This document shows positions 49,763 to 60,946 of a stretch of DNA of 64,000 bases, in pieces (positions within the stretch are counted from its first letter, which is position 1; every line of letters begins with the position of its first letter). The notes beneath the pieces are model-generated. The model saw nothing but the letters and a program-made list of their open reading frames with translations. It was not told where the DNA came from and ran no database searches. Made by a program: the position numbers and the translations under genes. This DNA comes from Phoronis australis (taxonomy: Eukaryota; Phoronida; Phoronidae), in assembly GCA_002633005.1 (NCBI GenBank), contig NMRA01000235.1, positions 462,024-526,023 of the forward strand, read 5' to 3'.

Positions 49763-49982
49763 AAAACCACTAATTGAACAAGTGAAAACCACTAATTGAA
49801 CAAGTGAAAACCACTAATTGAACAAATGAAAACCACTAATTGAACAAATGAAAACCACTAATTGAACAAATGAAAACCACTAATTGAACAAATGAAAACC
49901 ACTAATTGAACAAATGAAAACCACTAATTGAACAAGTGAAAACCACTAATTGAACAAGTGAAAACCACTAATTGAACAAGTG
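49763..49982. repeat. 22-bp minisatellite, ten copies
   Basis: Unit AAAACCACTAATTGAACAAR then TG. The ten copies are identical except for one position, which reads G,G,A,A,A,A,A,G,G,G from left to right. The near-identity implies recent expansion. Confidence 0.97.
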
Positions 49983-50019
49983 AAAACTGTCGGGGCGCAC
50001 ATGCACATACACTCGTGCT

Positions 50020-50427
50020 TTGCCCATTCCCCGAGGCAACGTCATGTCCCGCACCCCTATTGGTATCCTTGATCCGCAACTGCTACGCTAGAGACCTCTT
50101 TAAAGATTACTCAATCAATTAAAATAATCAAACGTCTTTTCTGCTATCCAAGCTGTAAGACTCTCCACTTGTTGAATGACAGTCCTGGTGGTGAATCTTC
50201 AAACTACACACAATGTATTGAGACATTGTACTTGCAACACTTCCACGCAGTATATTTTACCCACGATTCCTCTCGCTGGTCACAGTCCCCTGTGACGTGA
50301 CACTTGCAGGCAGTATCTTCTAAATACTATTCCTCTCGCTGGTCACAGACCCTAATGACGCACCACATACTCTATAGGCAGTATCTCACAACCCAGGATT
50401 CAAGTGATAAGCTTTTAGTTAACTTCT
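50020..50427 (-). repeat. dispersed repeat family 'A', 3' part of a copy split by a LINE
   Basis: The reverse complement contains AAGTTAACTAAAAGCTT, three GTGACCAGCGAG-type motifs and TTTAAAGAGGTCTCTAGCGTAG, collinear with 7740-8060. Its end diverges from the other copies after CTAGCGTAG. Confidence 0.8.
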
Positions 50428-53400
50428 CAACTTGACAGTAAAAGGTGTTTCTGGCATCTAAAAAAAAACGGACACTCAAACAGAAAGTGTAGTTCAGTTT
50501 CGACCTGACCAGTGTGACAAAGACAGCAAATTCTGTCATCAAAATCTAAAGAACGAAAAACGCCCAACCTCAACCAATAGCTGTAGGGTTCCGGTCCTAA
50601 TTTGAGCAAGAATTGACCTACTCGGCCGAGTTAAGTTTCAATGCACGTAAGGCTCAACTTCAAAGACATTCTTCATCAAAACATAGGTTCTTAACTTTGG
50701 TTTCGAACGGCTTTCAAACAACCACCTATTACCGGCTAAATCATGCAAAATATTATTACAGTGAGACAGATTAACTGAACGTAAGTTATGAAAACAATCC
50801 GAAATCCCTGATTCTTCAAAAATGCTCAAAACTTCAGAAGACCAATTATTAGTACAAGTAGTGTAGTCCCACCAAAATATTCGGTGTGTTAGTCTATCAT
50901 CCTCGAAAGCTCAATTTTCCGCCTAACACTGGGGAATTCCCACCCCATGTCACCCATAACAGCATGATTAGTAGCGAATTTGTGAACGCCCATGAAAAAT
51001 CGCGCGGCTCTATTCTGAATGTCATCATAAACCTGTAGACTAGAGCCGCCCCAGACACCTACACAATAATCTTTAACAGGTACAACACAAGCATTGAATA
51101 ATGTAGTGAAAGTGCTGTACCTCATATTTTTATTCTTTTTAATTTTATTAATTAAAGCGCCCAAAGCTCTTTCGGTATATTTGGGTAGAGTTTTAGCAGT
51201 TTCAGAAAACTTCAAACGTTCATTTTAAATTATTCCTAAATATTTATATTTGGGTACATATTCTAGGTCTAGTCGAGCCAACCGAAATGGATATAAACTA
51301 CGAGAGACATGCTTGGATCTGAAGTGAATAAAATTAGTTTTTCTTGATTGACAATTAGCCTCCATTTAGAGCACCATTTATCAACTATATTCAATAAATC
51401 CTGTAACTTTTTTTCGCTCTCGGCAATTACCACTATATCATCAGCATAAAACAAAGATGAAACATTATCAGCACCGATAGGAATTCCTAAATTTGACTGT
51501 TTTAATTCCTTTGCCAAATCATTTATAAATAGTGCAAACAGAGTAGGTGATAAAACATCTCCCTGTTTGACCCCACAAGATGCATAAAACCAGTCCGTAA
51601 AGGTATTATTAATTTTAACACAGTATTGAGTTTTGGCATAAAAATTTTTAACCGATTCATAAAATTTTCCAACTATCATAACATCCAACATTTTGAAAAG
51701 TAAATTATTTCTAAATACCCAGTCAAAAGCTTTTTGCATACCAATAAAAGTAGAAAATGTGGATTGTTTGTAATTCAAGCGATTACATATAATCGAGGTC
51801 AAAACAAAGACGTGATCAACACATGCTCTGTCACGACGAAAGCCATAACACTGCTCATCAAAAAGGAGCCCGTTTTCCTCCGCCTAATCAACCAGTCTAT
51901 TGTTCAATACTCTACTATAAAACTTGTACACGTTAGACAACAACCTGATACCTCTATAACTCAGCGGGACGCGCGGGTCCTTCTCTGACCCCTTTGGAAT
52001 AGGCATAATAACGGATTTAGCTTATAAACTAGGAGCCGTACCGTAACGAAAAACCATTTCGAACAAATATGTCAAAAGGTCAATGGCGGTATCATTTTTC
52101 AATACTTCATAACAAATATGATCAATTCCTACTGCTTTATTGTATTTAGATTTCATCACTACCCGCTTTACTTCATCGCGAGTAATATTTTTGTTCAAAA
52201 TTCTATTTTCATCAAAGTCAAGATCATTAAACGACTCAAAATGAGCTTTTTTGAGAAGCATATCAGCATAAAATCCCCGGTCAAAATTATTTACAGTTGG
52301 ACAGTTGTGTAACGATTCATACTCGTTCTTCGATTGATTAAAAACATATTTGGTTATTGGTATTAGGGTTCCCAGTGTCATCGTATACCTCCATGGGTAT
52401 TGTCTTTCTAAGAGAGGGGCCCAAGTTCTTAATGTACTTCCAAAATTCTGTTGGGTTATTGAAATTTAAAGATTGTATGAGGTCAGCTTGATCTCTCAAA
52501 AAAATTTCTTTCGATCCTCCTGTGGACTTTATCAAATAGAACTTGGGATTTTGAAATTGGCGTCTCAGTCAAGAGCGTTCTTCTCGAGAGCCGCTGCATT
52601 TCAAGTTTTTCCTTTAAACTTACATCTTTCCAAAGCTCGGACAATTCAGCACACCAATAAGGTTTGCTTGTTTTAAATTTCTTTTCACAAAATAATTTAC
52701 TGTTCATCTCACCAAATATACACTTACAAAACCTACTGTACACACAGTCAATGTTTTCTTGGGTTGCTCAGCAGACCAAAATAGAATTAACTAATTCTCG
52801 CATAGCAGCATTAAAATTTCAGAATTCATAAAGTCTATGGGAATTGACCGAACTTTATATCTCTTTGGAGAATCGATGCAAGTTTCATTTAATTTTGAAA
52901 GGTTGCCATTATCATGTACGGAAAAGTCAAGGGCAAGTAAAGAATGATCTGGCATATGGCAGACGCCAGAACTTTCACTCAGAAGATCAAATTTGTCTAC
53001 CAATGCTACGGGTATATAAATTTCAAATTTCAGACAATTAGATAAATTTTCGTGTTGCGTAAGGATGTAAACAACAACAGAAGAACCCCTTCCAGATAAT
53101 TATGTATACTTATCTTGTTCGTGACATACAGGTATACGCCCATTGCGAACACAAAACTTTGAGTCAATACAAAATTCAATGAAGGAATCCCCATGCCTAT
53201 TTTTAGAACCATCTAAAGACTGTCTGCTAGGGATTACATCGACATCCTGTACATAATCTTTCAAGTCTATTATACGGGCATTAAAGTCTCCACATAAATA
53301 TACAGAATTAACATCATCGAGGGAATACAAATGGCATAACAAATGAGCATAAAAAGTCCAGAGGTCACATCCCCAAGGGGAATTTTCTGGAGGTAAATAA

Positions 53401-53850
53401 CAGAAAAATATAACAAACTTATAATCAGAAATCACATTACTAAACTGCAGTACAATTATGCCATCATGAGATTTATCAACAACCTTGACAGTATATTTCT
53501 GTAACAAAGTTGACTTAACTAATACTCCAATCCCCACAGATGGTCTAATAGCACGCCTATATATAGTATTTCAGTTATGGCCGTACCAAACAAACCCATC
53601 TACAAAAATACCAGCAGTTTTAGCCAAGTGGGTTTCAACGATATAGAAAATGTCTGCTTCGGACTCACAAATTACTTTCTATTTCAGACTTTTGTTATTG
53701 GATGTCCAACCATTTACATTCCAGGAACAGAGTCTTAGCTTCCTTGTAATTCTGGCCGACTCTCTTTCCTATGTAATTCTTTCATTATTCAGGATATTTT
53801 CTGCTGTTTTTCTCACCAACCGACCACTGCCAGTGAATCTGTAATCATTC
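50427..53850 (-). pseudogene. LINE ORF2 (endonuclease and reverse transcriptase), broken
   Basis: The order of motifs is as follows. LRLCSWNVNGW and FYIVETHL are the endonuclease N and E sites. FFCYLPPENSPWG, YLCGDFNAR and MPDHSLLALDF follow, where the usual SDH is PDH. Then DEVKRVVMKSKYNKAVGID, TFIGMQKAFDWV (RT motif A; the catalytic Asp of F.D is Gly), CGVKQGDVLSPTLFALF and LFYADDIVVIAE (motif C intact). NRAARFFMGVHKF is the thumb, and ICCLCHTGQVETELHFLFEC the C-terminal Zn-binding end. Frameshifts and stops, for example after NNKSLK and after RIPVCHEQDKYT, separate at least eight pieces. Reverse transcription from this copy is not expected. Confidence 0.88.
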
Positions 53851-54632
53851 CCGTCGGGAATCATTGTTAGTGGCTGTTTGCAGTTTAATTCAAGCTACCT
53901 CTCAGTGTGGAATTTTGAAGCACAAATATATACCCTGCTATATAAAACAGAATCTTTGAGCTTTCCTTTCTTGCGAAGAATCGCAATTTCCTCTTTTTGT
54001 GTGTCTAGTTCAGCTTTAATCAGACCTGGGTCACCGGTGACTCCACTCGGCAATCGTTTAGCCCGTATTAAGTTCACAGGATGACCAATCTTGGCTATAA
54101 TGTCTTTGACCAAACCATCAACGCTTTCGTTATTATTGTAAGGCACGTTAAATATCACAACTGTCTTGACTTCATCATATTCAACAGTCTTCTTACCGTT
54201 ACACTCAAGAACCTCAATCCTACCTCTCAGCTGGTTGATCTCCATTGTTAGATCATCTTTGACAGCATTGAGATGACCAAGCAGGAGTATATTCGAGTCT
54301 TCAATAGCTTGACCCAACTTGCGGTTGTTTTCATCCACATGTACTTTGCTCCTGAGATTTGTAATGGCCGCCATAACTTTGTCCAAAGACACCTCGTCAT
54401 CTGACACCGACACTGAAGAGCTCTTGTGTGGCATTCCACACGTTTTACAGCACAGACAGAATCACACGAGAATAAACAAGAGAGTTGAATCAAAAACTGT
54501 CTTATAAAGCACTTGTGCAATGAGGTAGAGATGACAATAACACAGAATTCCGATGGTCGACCTCTCAGCTTTGCAAATGCGCACTACGTGTCCTGATAGG
54601 CAAACCCTGTCAGAACTGTTTTGTGCCTCCTA
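50428..54632 (-). mobile_element. near-full-length APE-type LINE with two ORFs, inactivated
   Basis: About 4.2 kb on the minus strand, sitting inside a family 'A' repeat whose two parts resume on either side. ORF1 (54434..53895) is a coiled-coil nucleic-acid-binding protein. The ORF2 remains (53850..50427) carry an APE endonuclease, a reverse transcriptase and a C-terminal zinc-binding tail. No poly-A tail is visible at the 3' junction and the ORF2 C-terminus ends abruptly against the repeat, so the 3' end may have been lost by deletion. Clade was not assigned. Confidence 0.88.
53895..54434 (-). CDS. LINE ORF1-like protein (coiled coil plus RRM-like)
   Basis: ATG at 54434 starts MPHKSSSVSVSDDEVSLDK. 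An uninterrupted frame of 179 codons follows. Residues about 25-85 are heptad-like (LRSKV, NRKLGQAIED, LTMEINQLRGRIEVLE), consistent with a trimerising coiled coil. Residues about 90-165 resemble the RRM-like domain of L1-type ORF1 proteins (VKTVVIFNVPYNNNES, KRLPSGVTGDPGLIKAEL, ILRKKGKLKDS). Such proteins bind element RNA and act as chaperones. The frame precedes ORF2 by about 45 bases. It is intact, unlike ORF2, but ends ICASKFHTER, suggesting a conserved end. Confidence 0.75.
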   Translation of the reverse strand: MPHKSSSVSVSDDEVSLDKVMAAITNLRSKVHVDENNRKLGQAIEDSNILLLGHLNAVKDDLTMEINQLRGRIEVLECNGKKTVEYDEVKTVVIFNVPYNNNESVDGLVKDIIAKIGHPVNLIRAKRLPSGVTGDPGLIKAELDTQKEEIAILRKKGKLKDSVLYSRVYICASKFHTER

Positions 54633-54634
54633 AC

Positions 54635-55065
54635 CTTTGCCTTTGCCAAGATCCACTTTAGAATCTTCCACAAGGTGACCTTGTTGTACAACTCCCTCTG
54701 TGCACTGTAGCAAGCCTTTCAGATTCAATTACTATAGCTCACCTGAATATCCTTTTATTTTCAGCCCAAGTTATACTAATCTACTTATTTAGCGATTGGC
54801 TAATGACAACTACATGGTCTAATTTGATATGTATTTGGCTGTTACGATTTGCTCTCATATACATGTATGTCTAGAATCTCTCGAGTGCTTTGACCCGGAA
54901 CCGAAATTGTAAACACCATATAAAAATAGATTTTGATGTTAAAATACATGTCGAAAAGTGTGACCTCGTGTTTAATAAAAGTACATATGCACAAACATTG
55001 AGCATCTTCAAATGGATCTATCTGTGCTAATTACTTATTTAATCAATATTTATTCTGAGTCACCT
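54635..55065 (-). repeat. dispersed repeat family 'A', 5' part of the copy split by the LINE
   Basis: The reverse complement starts TCAGAATAAATATTGATTAA, matching 7325 onwards, and continues through GTGCATATGTACTTTTA, GGTGTTTACAATTTCGG and ATCTTGGCAAAGGCAAAGGTT, where the LINE begins. Confidence 0.88.
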
Positions 55066-55412
55066 ACTGCATACGACAATATGTGTGAAGCTAATTCTGA
55101 TTCATAATTCTACGTATAGCTTTAGACCGAGTTGTAGGTGATATATATTTCAACAGCAACAGTGCTACGAGCCGAGATTTTATCATTGTAAAATTATCTT
55201 GTAAATTAAATAATGAGACAACAGCCTGGACACGATCATATTTGTGAAGGTTTTTCTTATTCTCGTTAAACGTCAAGCTTCAAACCGGGTTGTAGTCACA
55301 TGTAAGCACGTTGTATTGTTACAGGCATCTGGAATTATCCATTGGTGGTTGTTCACTATAAAGCCATGGGTAGAACACACGATTACATAAATTGAGGATG
55401 GGCGTGCAAACC

Positions 55413-55571
55413 AGGGCCCAGTTGCATAACATGTATACATGTACGCGTATAAAAATAATGACGTCGCATTATCACACGTCTACTTGTTACTGTTCAACAA
55501 TTCACTTGACGTCATGCAAATATCAAACTTATCCAGAGGATAGTTTTGAAGTTTTTATGCAACTCAGCCCT
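55413..55571. mobile_element. MITE with AGGGC..AGTTGCATAA ends
   Basis: The left end AGGGCCCAGTTGCATAA and the right end, read in reverse, AGGGCTGAGTTGCATAA are nearly identical. The 159-bp element contains two TGACGTC-like words and no coding sequence. Confidence 0.75.
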
Positions 55572-55849
55572 AGACTGTTTGTTTAGGAGGAAGCAATTGA
55601 AAACAAAATAGGCTGTTTTGTCTTGGATACCTCTGTTATGTATCGTCAAATGTTTTCCTCGAGATTCCACCACGTTTGCGAAGGTACACTTTGAGACGCG
55701 TTACCACTTTCACCAACTAATCGGATGCATCTTGCTCACTATTTAGAAAATGTCATACCCAATCTTGATTGGAAGGTTTGGGCAGAGATAGTTGCAAAAT
55801 TTGCACGACTTATGCTGAATCAAATATTTGTCATTGTCATAACCCTTGG

Positions 55850-55915
55850 GCGGCGCAGCACAGAAAGAAGTGGGACCTATAGCCCCCAACCCCCCTGTGG
55901 TTCACCGCATAAACC
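55850..55915 (+). repeat. element 'B', copy 2
   Basis: GGGCGGCGCAGCACAGAAAG followed by CTATAGCCCCCAACCCCC. It forms a tandem pair with the next copy, 180-320 bp upstream of the WSC gene start codon. Confidence 0.8.
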
Positions 55916-55917
55916 AT

Positions 55918-55990
55918 TGGCCGCGCAGCACGGAAAAAAACCGGAGGGTGGGCTATAGCCCCCCAGCCTCCTACAGTGCACGGCCCATGT
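55918..55990 (+). repeat. element 'B', copy 3
   Basis: GGCCGCGCAGCACGGAAAAA, GGGCTATAGCCCCCCAGCC and TGCACGGCCCAT. Same orientation as copy 2. Confidence 0.8.
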
Positions 55991-56165
55991 AAAACCAGGA
56001 ACTCCAGCCATATTGGAATCATGGAAAAACAATTAGTTACCTAGTGTAGCACCGGTCGACTATGGGACAAGTTTGGCAGTGTTCAGTCTTGCACCCTCTG
56101 ATTTCAGCGAGTGTGTACAACATTGTTTTTTGTTCTAGTAACAAGACGTCACTATATCTACAGCC

Positions 56166-56238
56166 ATGGTTGCGTTGATCCACTCGTTCGCCACATGGTG
56201 GATACTGAGCGTAACTGCCCTTCAACAGTCACAGACAG
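56166..56238 (+). CDS. signal-peptide exon of the plus-strand WSC gene
   Basis: The start ATG lies in a good context (CAGCCATGG). It encodes MVALIHSFATWWILSVTALQ, a classic secretory signal with a hydrophobic core and a likely cleavage after SVTA or nearby. The exon leaves in phase 1 at ACAG|GCAAGT, a GC donor that otherwise fits the AG|GCAAGT consensus of rare GC-AG introns. Without splicing, the frame meets a stop after about 24 codons. The next exon, 57516, enters in phase 1, so the joint restores Val and continues YGDAVVIPTKIPGCY. This is the only start I can propose for a WSC/kringle-type gene in the window. Upstream there are GC-rich element 'B' copies but no clear TATA box. Confidence 0.75.
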
Positions 56239-57515
56239 GCAAGTGCTCAACAAGTCTTGACAAACCAAATGTTATTACGATTGTGTATTTCCAAGTAAAT
56301 TTATCTGATTAAGGCAAACATGATGTTGGTTTAGATGTCTGTTGATTAAAACCATCAGCAGACTGTTTGCAGTTGAATGAAAACATAAACGTATATCTGT
56401 TTTACATTGGTTTGCACTATTTTAAACAAACATCCAATTCACCGAAAGTACAATTTTTTGAGTATACCCGGATGTTGTCATCCAGCCACTTAACATGACT
56501 TAAACGTTTTCAATGCCTTGCATTATGATTGTGTTGCGTGTGGATGGAAGTGGCGTCTATAAACAAAACGTCTAATCAATGTTTTCAAAACTTTGCAGCC
56601 GAAAGTGTCGAATTCAAAAATACGTGTGGACGAAAATCATGAAGATAAATTTGGGGTTTGAAAATTTTGCATGTGAAGGTGTTTGTCATAAATATTTACG
56701 AATAAGTATCAGAATAAGTGCAAAAGAATCGAAAACACAAATTGATTGATCGAAGAAGTTCACATAACTTTTTACGACGCAGGCGTCATTTTTATGAAGG
56801 GCTGTTTTCATTTGGAAAACAAATTTCTGACCTGAAGGCATTGGAGGAACGATAAATAGTTTCAAAGTGAATTATTTTGGTGGCGGTATGAAACAGGTGA
56901 AAGTGGTGAAAGTGCCTTCTCTAAAATGCAAATTCGAGATTTAAGAAAGATGCTGTCCAGAAAAATAAAGACGAGTGCTGTAGCTATCAAAAACCAATTA
57001 CTGTATGCTACGGACGATAAAAACACATCCAACTGTTTTTTTTTGAAACCAGTATTACTTATCTGCAGCAAACAGATGCTTGTGTACCTGTCAGGTACGT
57101 GTGTTTACAGAATTATGTTTTTAAGCACATCTTTTCCTACATGTAATAGGTGTATTTTTATTTTGAGAGGGATCCATCCATCCCGTAGAGTCACATAATT
57201 AGCTACCCGATAATTTGGTCCCACGCCAGTGACAGGGACTCGGCACCTTCCATGCCCATGTTATAGTGTAGGAGTCGGGTTCGCCGGGTGAGCTCGTCCC
57301 CCCAAACGATGGTGAGAAGCTTGAAGTACATTTGCATATGTAAGCAAGAACTTAAACATATCCGACGCGATAATAGGCTCCTTTCATCTAGGAGCGACAA
57401 TGCTATGCAGCAAATGCCGTACCTTGCAACGTACAGTGTACATAAAACTCTATGAAAGGTGTAAGGTGTAAAATTTCATAACTGATTAATCAACGCTAAT
57501 ATTTTGTCATTACAG
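56239..57515 (+). other. intron 1 of the plus-strand WSC gene (GC-AG)
   Basis: 1277 bp from GCAAGT to ...TTTTGTCATTACAG. On the minus strand, 57203-57400 holds a coding-like fragment (IVWGDELTRRTRLLHYNMGM) that may be a DUF6589-type transposon relic. Otherwise nothing recognised. Confidence 0.55.
57203..57400 (-). pseudogene. possible DUF6589-like fragment
   Basis: 65 open codons without an ATG. The segment LLTIVWGDELTRRTRLLHYN resembles the GD.LT...R block of DUF6589 proteins, which are high-copy in corals. The evidence is one short motif recalled from memory, so this is a weak call. Confidence 0.2.
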
Positions 57516-57655
57516 TCTATGGAGATGCAGTGGTTATACCAACGAAGATTCCCGGATGTTACTCGGATGGCGAAGTGCGTGTACTTAAGTTCGCATACGA
57601 GAGTAATGACAACCACCACTCCATGTGTAGAATGAAATGTGGCGAAAGACAGAAG
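57516..57655 (+). CDS. WSC-domain exon, N-terminal half
   Basis: 140 bp; acceptor TTTTGTCATTACAG (ending 57515), donor AAG|GTAAAG after 57655; phase 1 in, phase 0 out. It encodes YGDAVVIPTKIPGCYSDGE and NDNHHSMCRMKCG, ending RQK, with the first three of eight WSC cysteines. It is the counterpart of minus-strand exon 21812..21670: both have GD.V, IPGCY.D and NDNHH.MCR.KCG and the same exit codon boundary. It follows the signal exon by 1.3 kb and is completed by the exon at 60947. Confidence 0.9.
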
Positions 57656-60600
57656 GTAAAGTCACACAACTGGCGCTTCTTGTTGTCAGCAATTAGATTG
57701 AGACGCAAGGTTTGTGAGATGGTGTATTAGGGCAACACCGATAGTTGTTTACACTACATTATTTGAAATAACGTGTCTCGTAATGACAAAGAGAGGTAAC
57801 CGCTGTTCACATTGTAAATGGTGGCCAAAGTAATGATTGCTTTGACTATGCGGCGACACATCAGCTGAAATGCAGAGGTGAGATGGCACCAAGTTTCAAC
57901 ATTGCGAACGTGGTTAGAATGATGGATCACACCGTGTATGAGTCATAACTGGTGACTATGTGTCCAATTACACGTTGATAGGGATCTTTCGTAACTTGCG
58001 ATGTTCAAAGCAGCCTGATGTGTGACATCATGCAGCAGCAGCGGCGGCGGCGGCGGAAGCAGCAGCAAAAATTAGCTACGGTAATTTTATTACAACAAAA
58101 ACAGCAGTTACACGACCACGATAAGTATTTTGATTTCATTTTATGCTACTTACTCTTAAACACTACACTGTTACTCCCTTATGCTGTCTTTAAAGTCCAG
58201 GTCTCACACGTTGTTAACCCTTATTACATGAATAGAGGATATTATAAGGGTCCAAGAAGTACTTACCCTATAACTAATACACGATTCGTACTGGAAAAAA
58301 GTTTAAATGAACGCGCCACTCACGATTGGCACCCGAAGAACCACCGCCATTTGGAACTTACCGCGAACCCGGAAGTACAATTCATTCAGAACCCAGGCTA
58401 AGAAAACGCAGTTTGTGCAAATGGAGCAGTGCCTGTTACCAGCCTGCAAACTGGGATAAAATAATCGAGACCACGCCTTAACTTTAATAATCAAAATGCG
58501 GAGAATTTTATCGAATTTGCTGTGGAAATGCGGCAAATAAGTTTTGACAGAAATTATTTTGCCGGACTCTGGACCGCAGCCTATCAGACCTGTTATGGAC
58601 CGAGACCAGACACTGGCGAACGATAAAGGCATGCGGGTGCAAGCTGTTTTGTCTAAGTAAAATGTTCAAATATAAATGCCTTATACATTCAAAGGTAGTT
58701 TCAGACACTTGCGTAAAATTACGGCTTCTGAGTCCTGTGTCATACTGCCGCGTCAGCCCTTAGCTAGCCTCAGTGCCAGCAACCAGTATGGAGACTAACT
58801 ACAACTTGTTAGTAAGCCTATACAGCTTTGCGCCAAGGCTACCCTTAGGCCTACCTGGTCGCGGGCCACAGCGCTCGCTCAAACGAGGTTTATATAGAAC
58901 TTGGGTACTTCTGGCGAACTGTACAAATTTCTTGGCTTTCAACAGAGATTTTCCCAAACTTTGTATGACCGAACCAATTAAGCATAAAAAATGGGGGGCT
59001 GGAATTTTTGTGAATGCCTATCTTTTACTATAAAATTCACTGAGTATGTATAGAGCTACATATTGCCGCAAAATTTTGATACTTCCTCTTCTAGTGGAAA
59101 TATTGTCTCGTTTTCTACTTTTTTAGAGTTCGTACTTCTCTGATTGAGGTATAACTTTTTACATTTCTCCTTACAGGGGGCTCGTTCTAGCACATAAATA
59201 TGACAAGTCCAATACAAAATATTCTCATTTTTTATTCATTAAGCCAAAATGATTCAACATTTAACATAATAAGTAACTTAAAATGCACAATACTTTACAA
59301 CATTTAGCATTACAAACACTATTCAACAGCAAAAGTTTTCATGATATGAAAGTGGACATACATGTAACTATTACCATGGTGACCGAATAGTGTTTCCTTA
59401 CACCAGAATTTGACAAGCATGATTAAAATTATGAAGTTGCAAGGAATAAGAATTTGAGGTTTGAAGCTTCACAATCCAACTTATAGCTTATTTCTCAAAT
59501 TATCATTATTCATATTGTTGACTTGATAACCTGAATTAAGAAGCAATATGTTACAAAACATGACTTGAAAGCAATTGAGACTTAAAATTTAGAAAAATAT
59601 TAATAATTTTTGACACCTAATCAAGCCTTGAACAGCAGTTTATAGTCAAACAAAAAAACATTTCGAAATCATGTCTTCAAATTTTTTAGCTCAGTGTAAG
59701 ATCACCTGAATGGGCAATTCACAGTAAAATAATTCAAATATATCTTATATGTTTGCACAAAAAACACGAAAATTTAACAAAGTTCCTTTTTTGTAACAAC
59801 GTTTGTCAAAATGTATCAACGTTAAATCTTCACAAACCTCAAAGTAGCAGGTTGAACATGCCTCTCAGTTCAGCAAAAGCCGCCATGTTGTCTGTGCCGC
59901 CAGAAATGAGACGAAGTCCAACGGCAGTTGTGAGCACATTTATCAGTTAAAGAGTAACAACTGAAATTTGGTGAACACTGTTGCATCGTGCAGAATAGCA
60001 AGTAAAGATATGTCTCACTAAATTTCACCATAAATTGTTGTCGAAAACAATTTACACAAATTTTTAAACTCGTAACTTATCCCGCTGTCCTCAAATATGG
60101 CCGACGCGATCCAAACAAAGTGACCCAAATTTATCACAAAAATTTCAATATCTTCATACTGCTTGCCTCAATTTTGATACTTTTTCGATTTTTACTGAGT
60201 AGAATGCACTACCTTTCCGACGATGGCAATTTACTTTTTCAAAACGAGAAAAAAAATCAAAACAAAAAAATTGGTTCGACTCATATTGGTTCCTAGGGTC
60301 AATCGCCCTATGTAAGATCTAAACACCAATGCTATTTTAACATAATAAGTACGCATAACATCAAAAAAAAAATACAGCGACCACTAAAGACAAACTATAA
60401 ATACACTACACACGCGAACAAATCACGAGATATTACTAATAAAACAAAATAATGAAGACTTTTCGAGCAAGCGATAGCACATTCAGTTACAAGGAAAAAA
60501 TGGCGGCGTTCAGGTCAAGTTCCTGAACTGATGAGCCGAAAATTTGGGTACGGAAATAACCGATGACAGCCGGTAATTATCGGCTCACAGAGAAAGGTCA

Positions 60601-60946
60601 AATACTGTTAAAAATAGCTTTTGGCAAGAAAGGCGAAAAGAATAAAAGGAAAGGGTGTCGAAAATAAAATTTTATTTAGTAAGTATTTACGGATACTTGA
60701 CCCACATTGACATTTTGAGACCAGGACTTTAACTTGAGTTTCAGAAAATAGATATTGAGATCTTTTTAATCTTTTTGACAAGAAAAAAGAGTGTCTGCAA
60801 CCATGGATTCGGCAAACGGTCCTAATCTAGGAATATTTTACACTTGATATACACGCACTAATGGAAGTCATGCTTATTGTTGGTAAATAGCAGCTGCGAC
60901 CCTCTTCTCTACACGTAAGTTATGAATCAAATGAATTTTCCTACAG
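57656..60946 (+). other. intron 2 of the plus-strand WSC gene
   Basis: 3.29 kb, GTAAAG...TTTTCCTACAG, close in size to the homologous intron of the minus-strand gene (about 3.26 kb) although the sequence is not evidently shared. It includes a CAG/CGG trinucleotide run at 58031-58067. The AT-rich stretch 59180-60660 lacks recognisable genes. Confidence 0.7.
58031..58067. repeat. (CAG)n(CGG)n trinucleotide run
   Basis: CAGCAGCAGCGGCGGCGGCG, then GAAGCAGCAGCA. Intronic in the WSC gene. Confidence 0.85.

Noticed and set aside
57203-57400. A host exon in the first WSC intron
   Set aside because: It is on the opposite strand without ATG or splice borders and is better explained as a transposon fragment.
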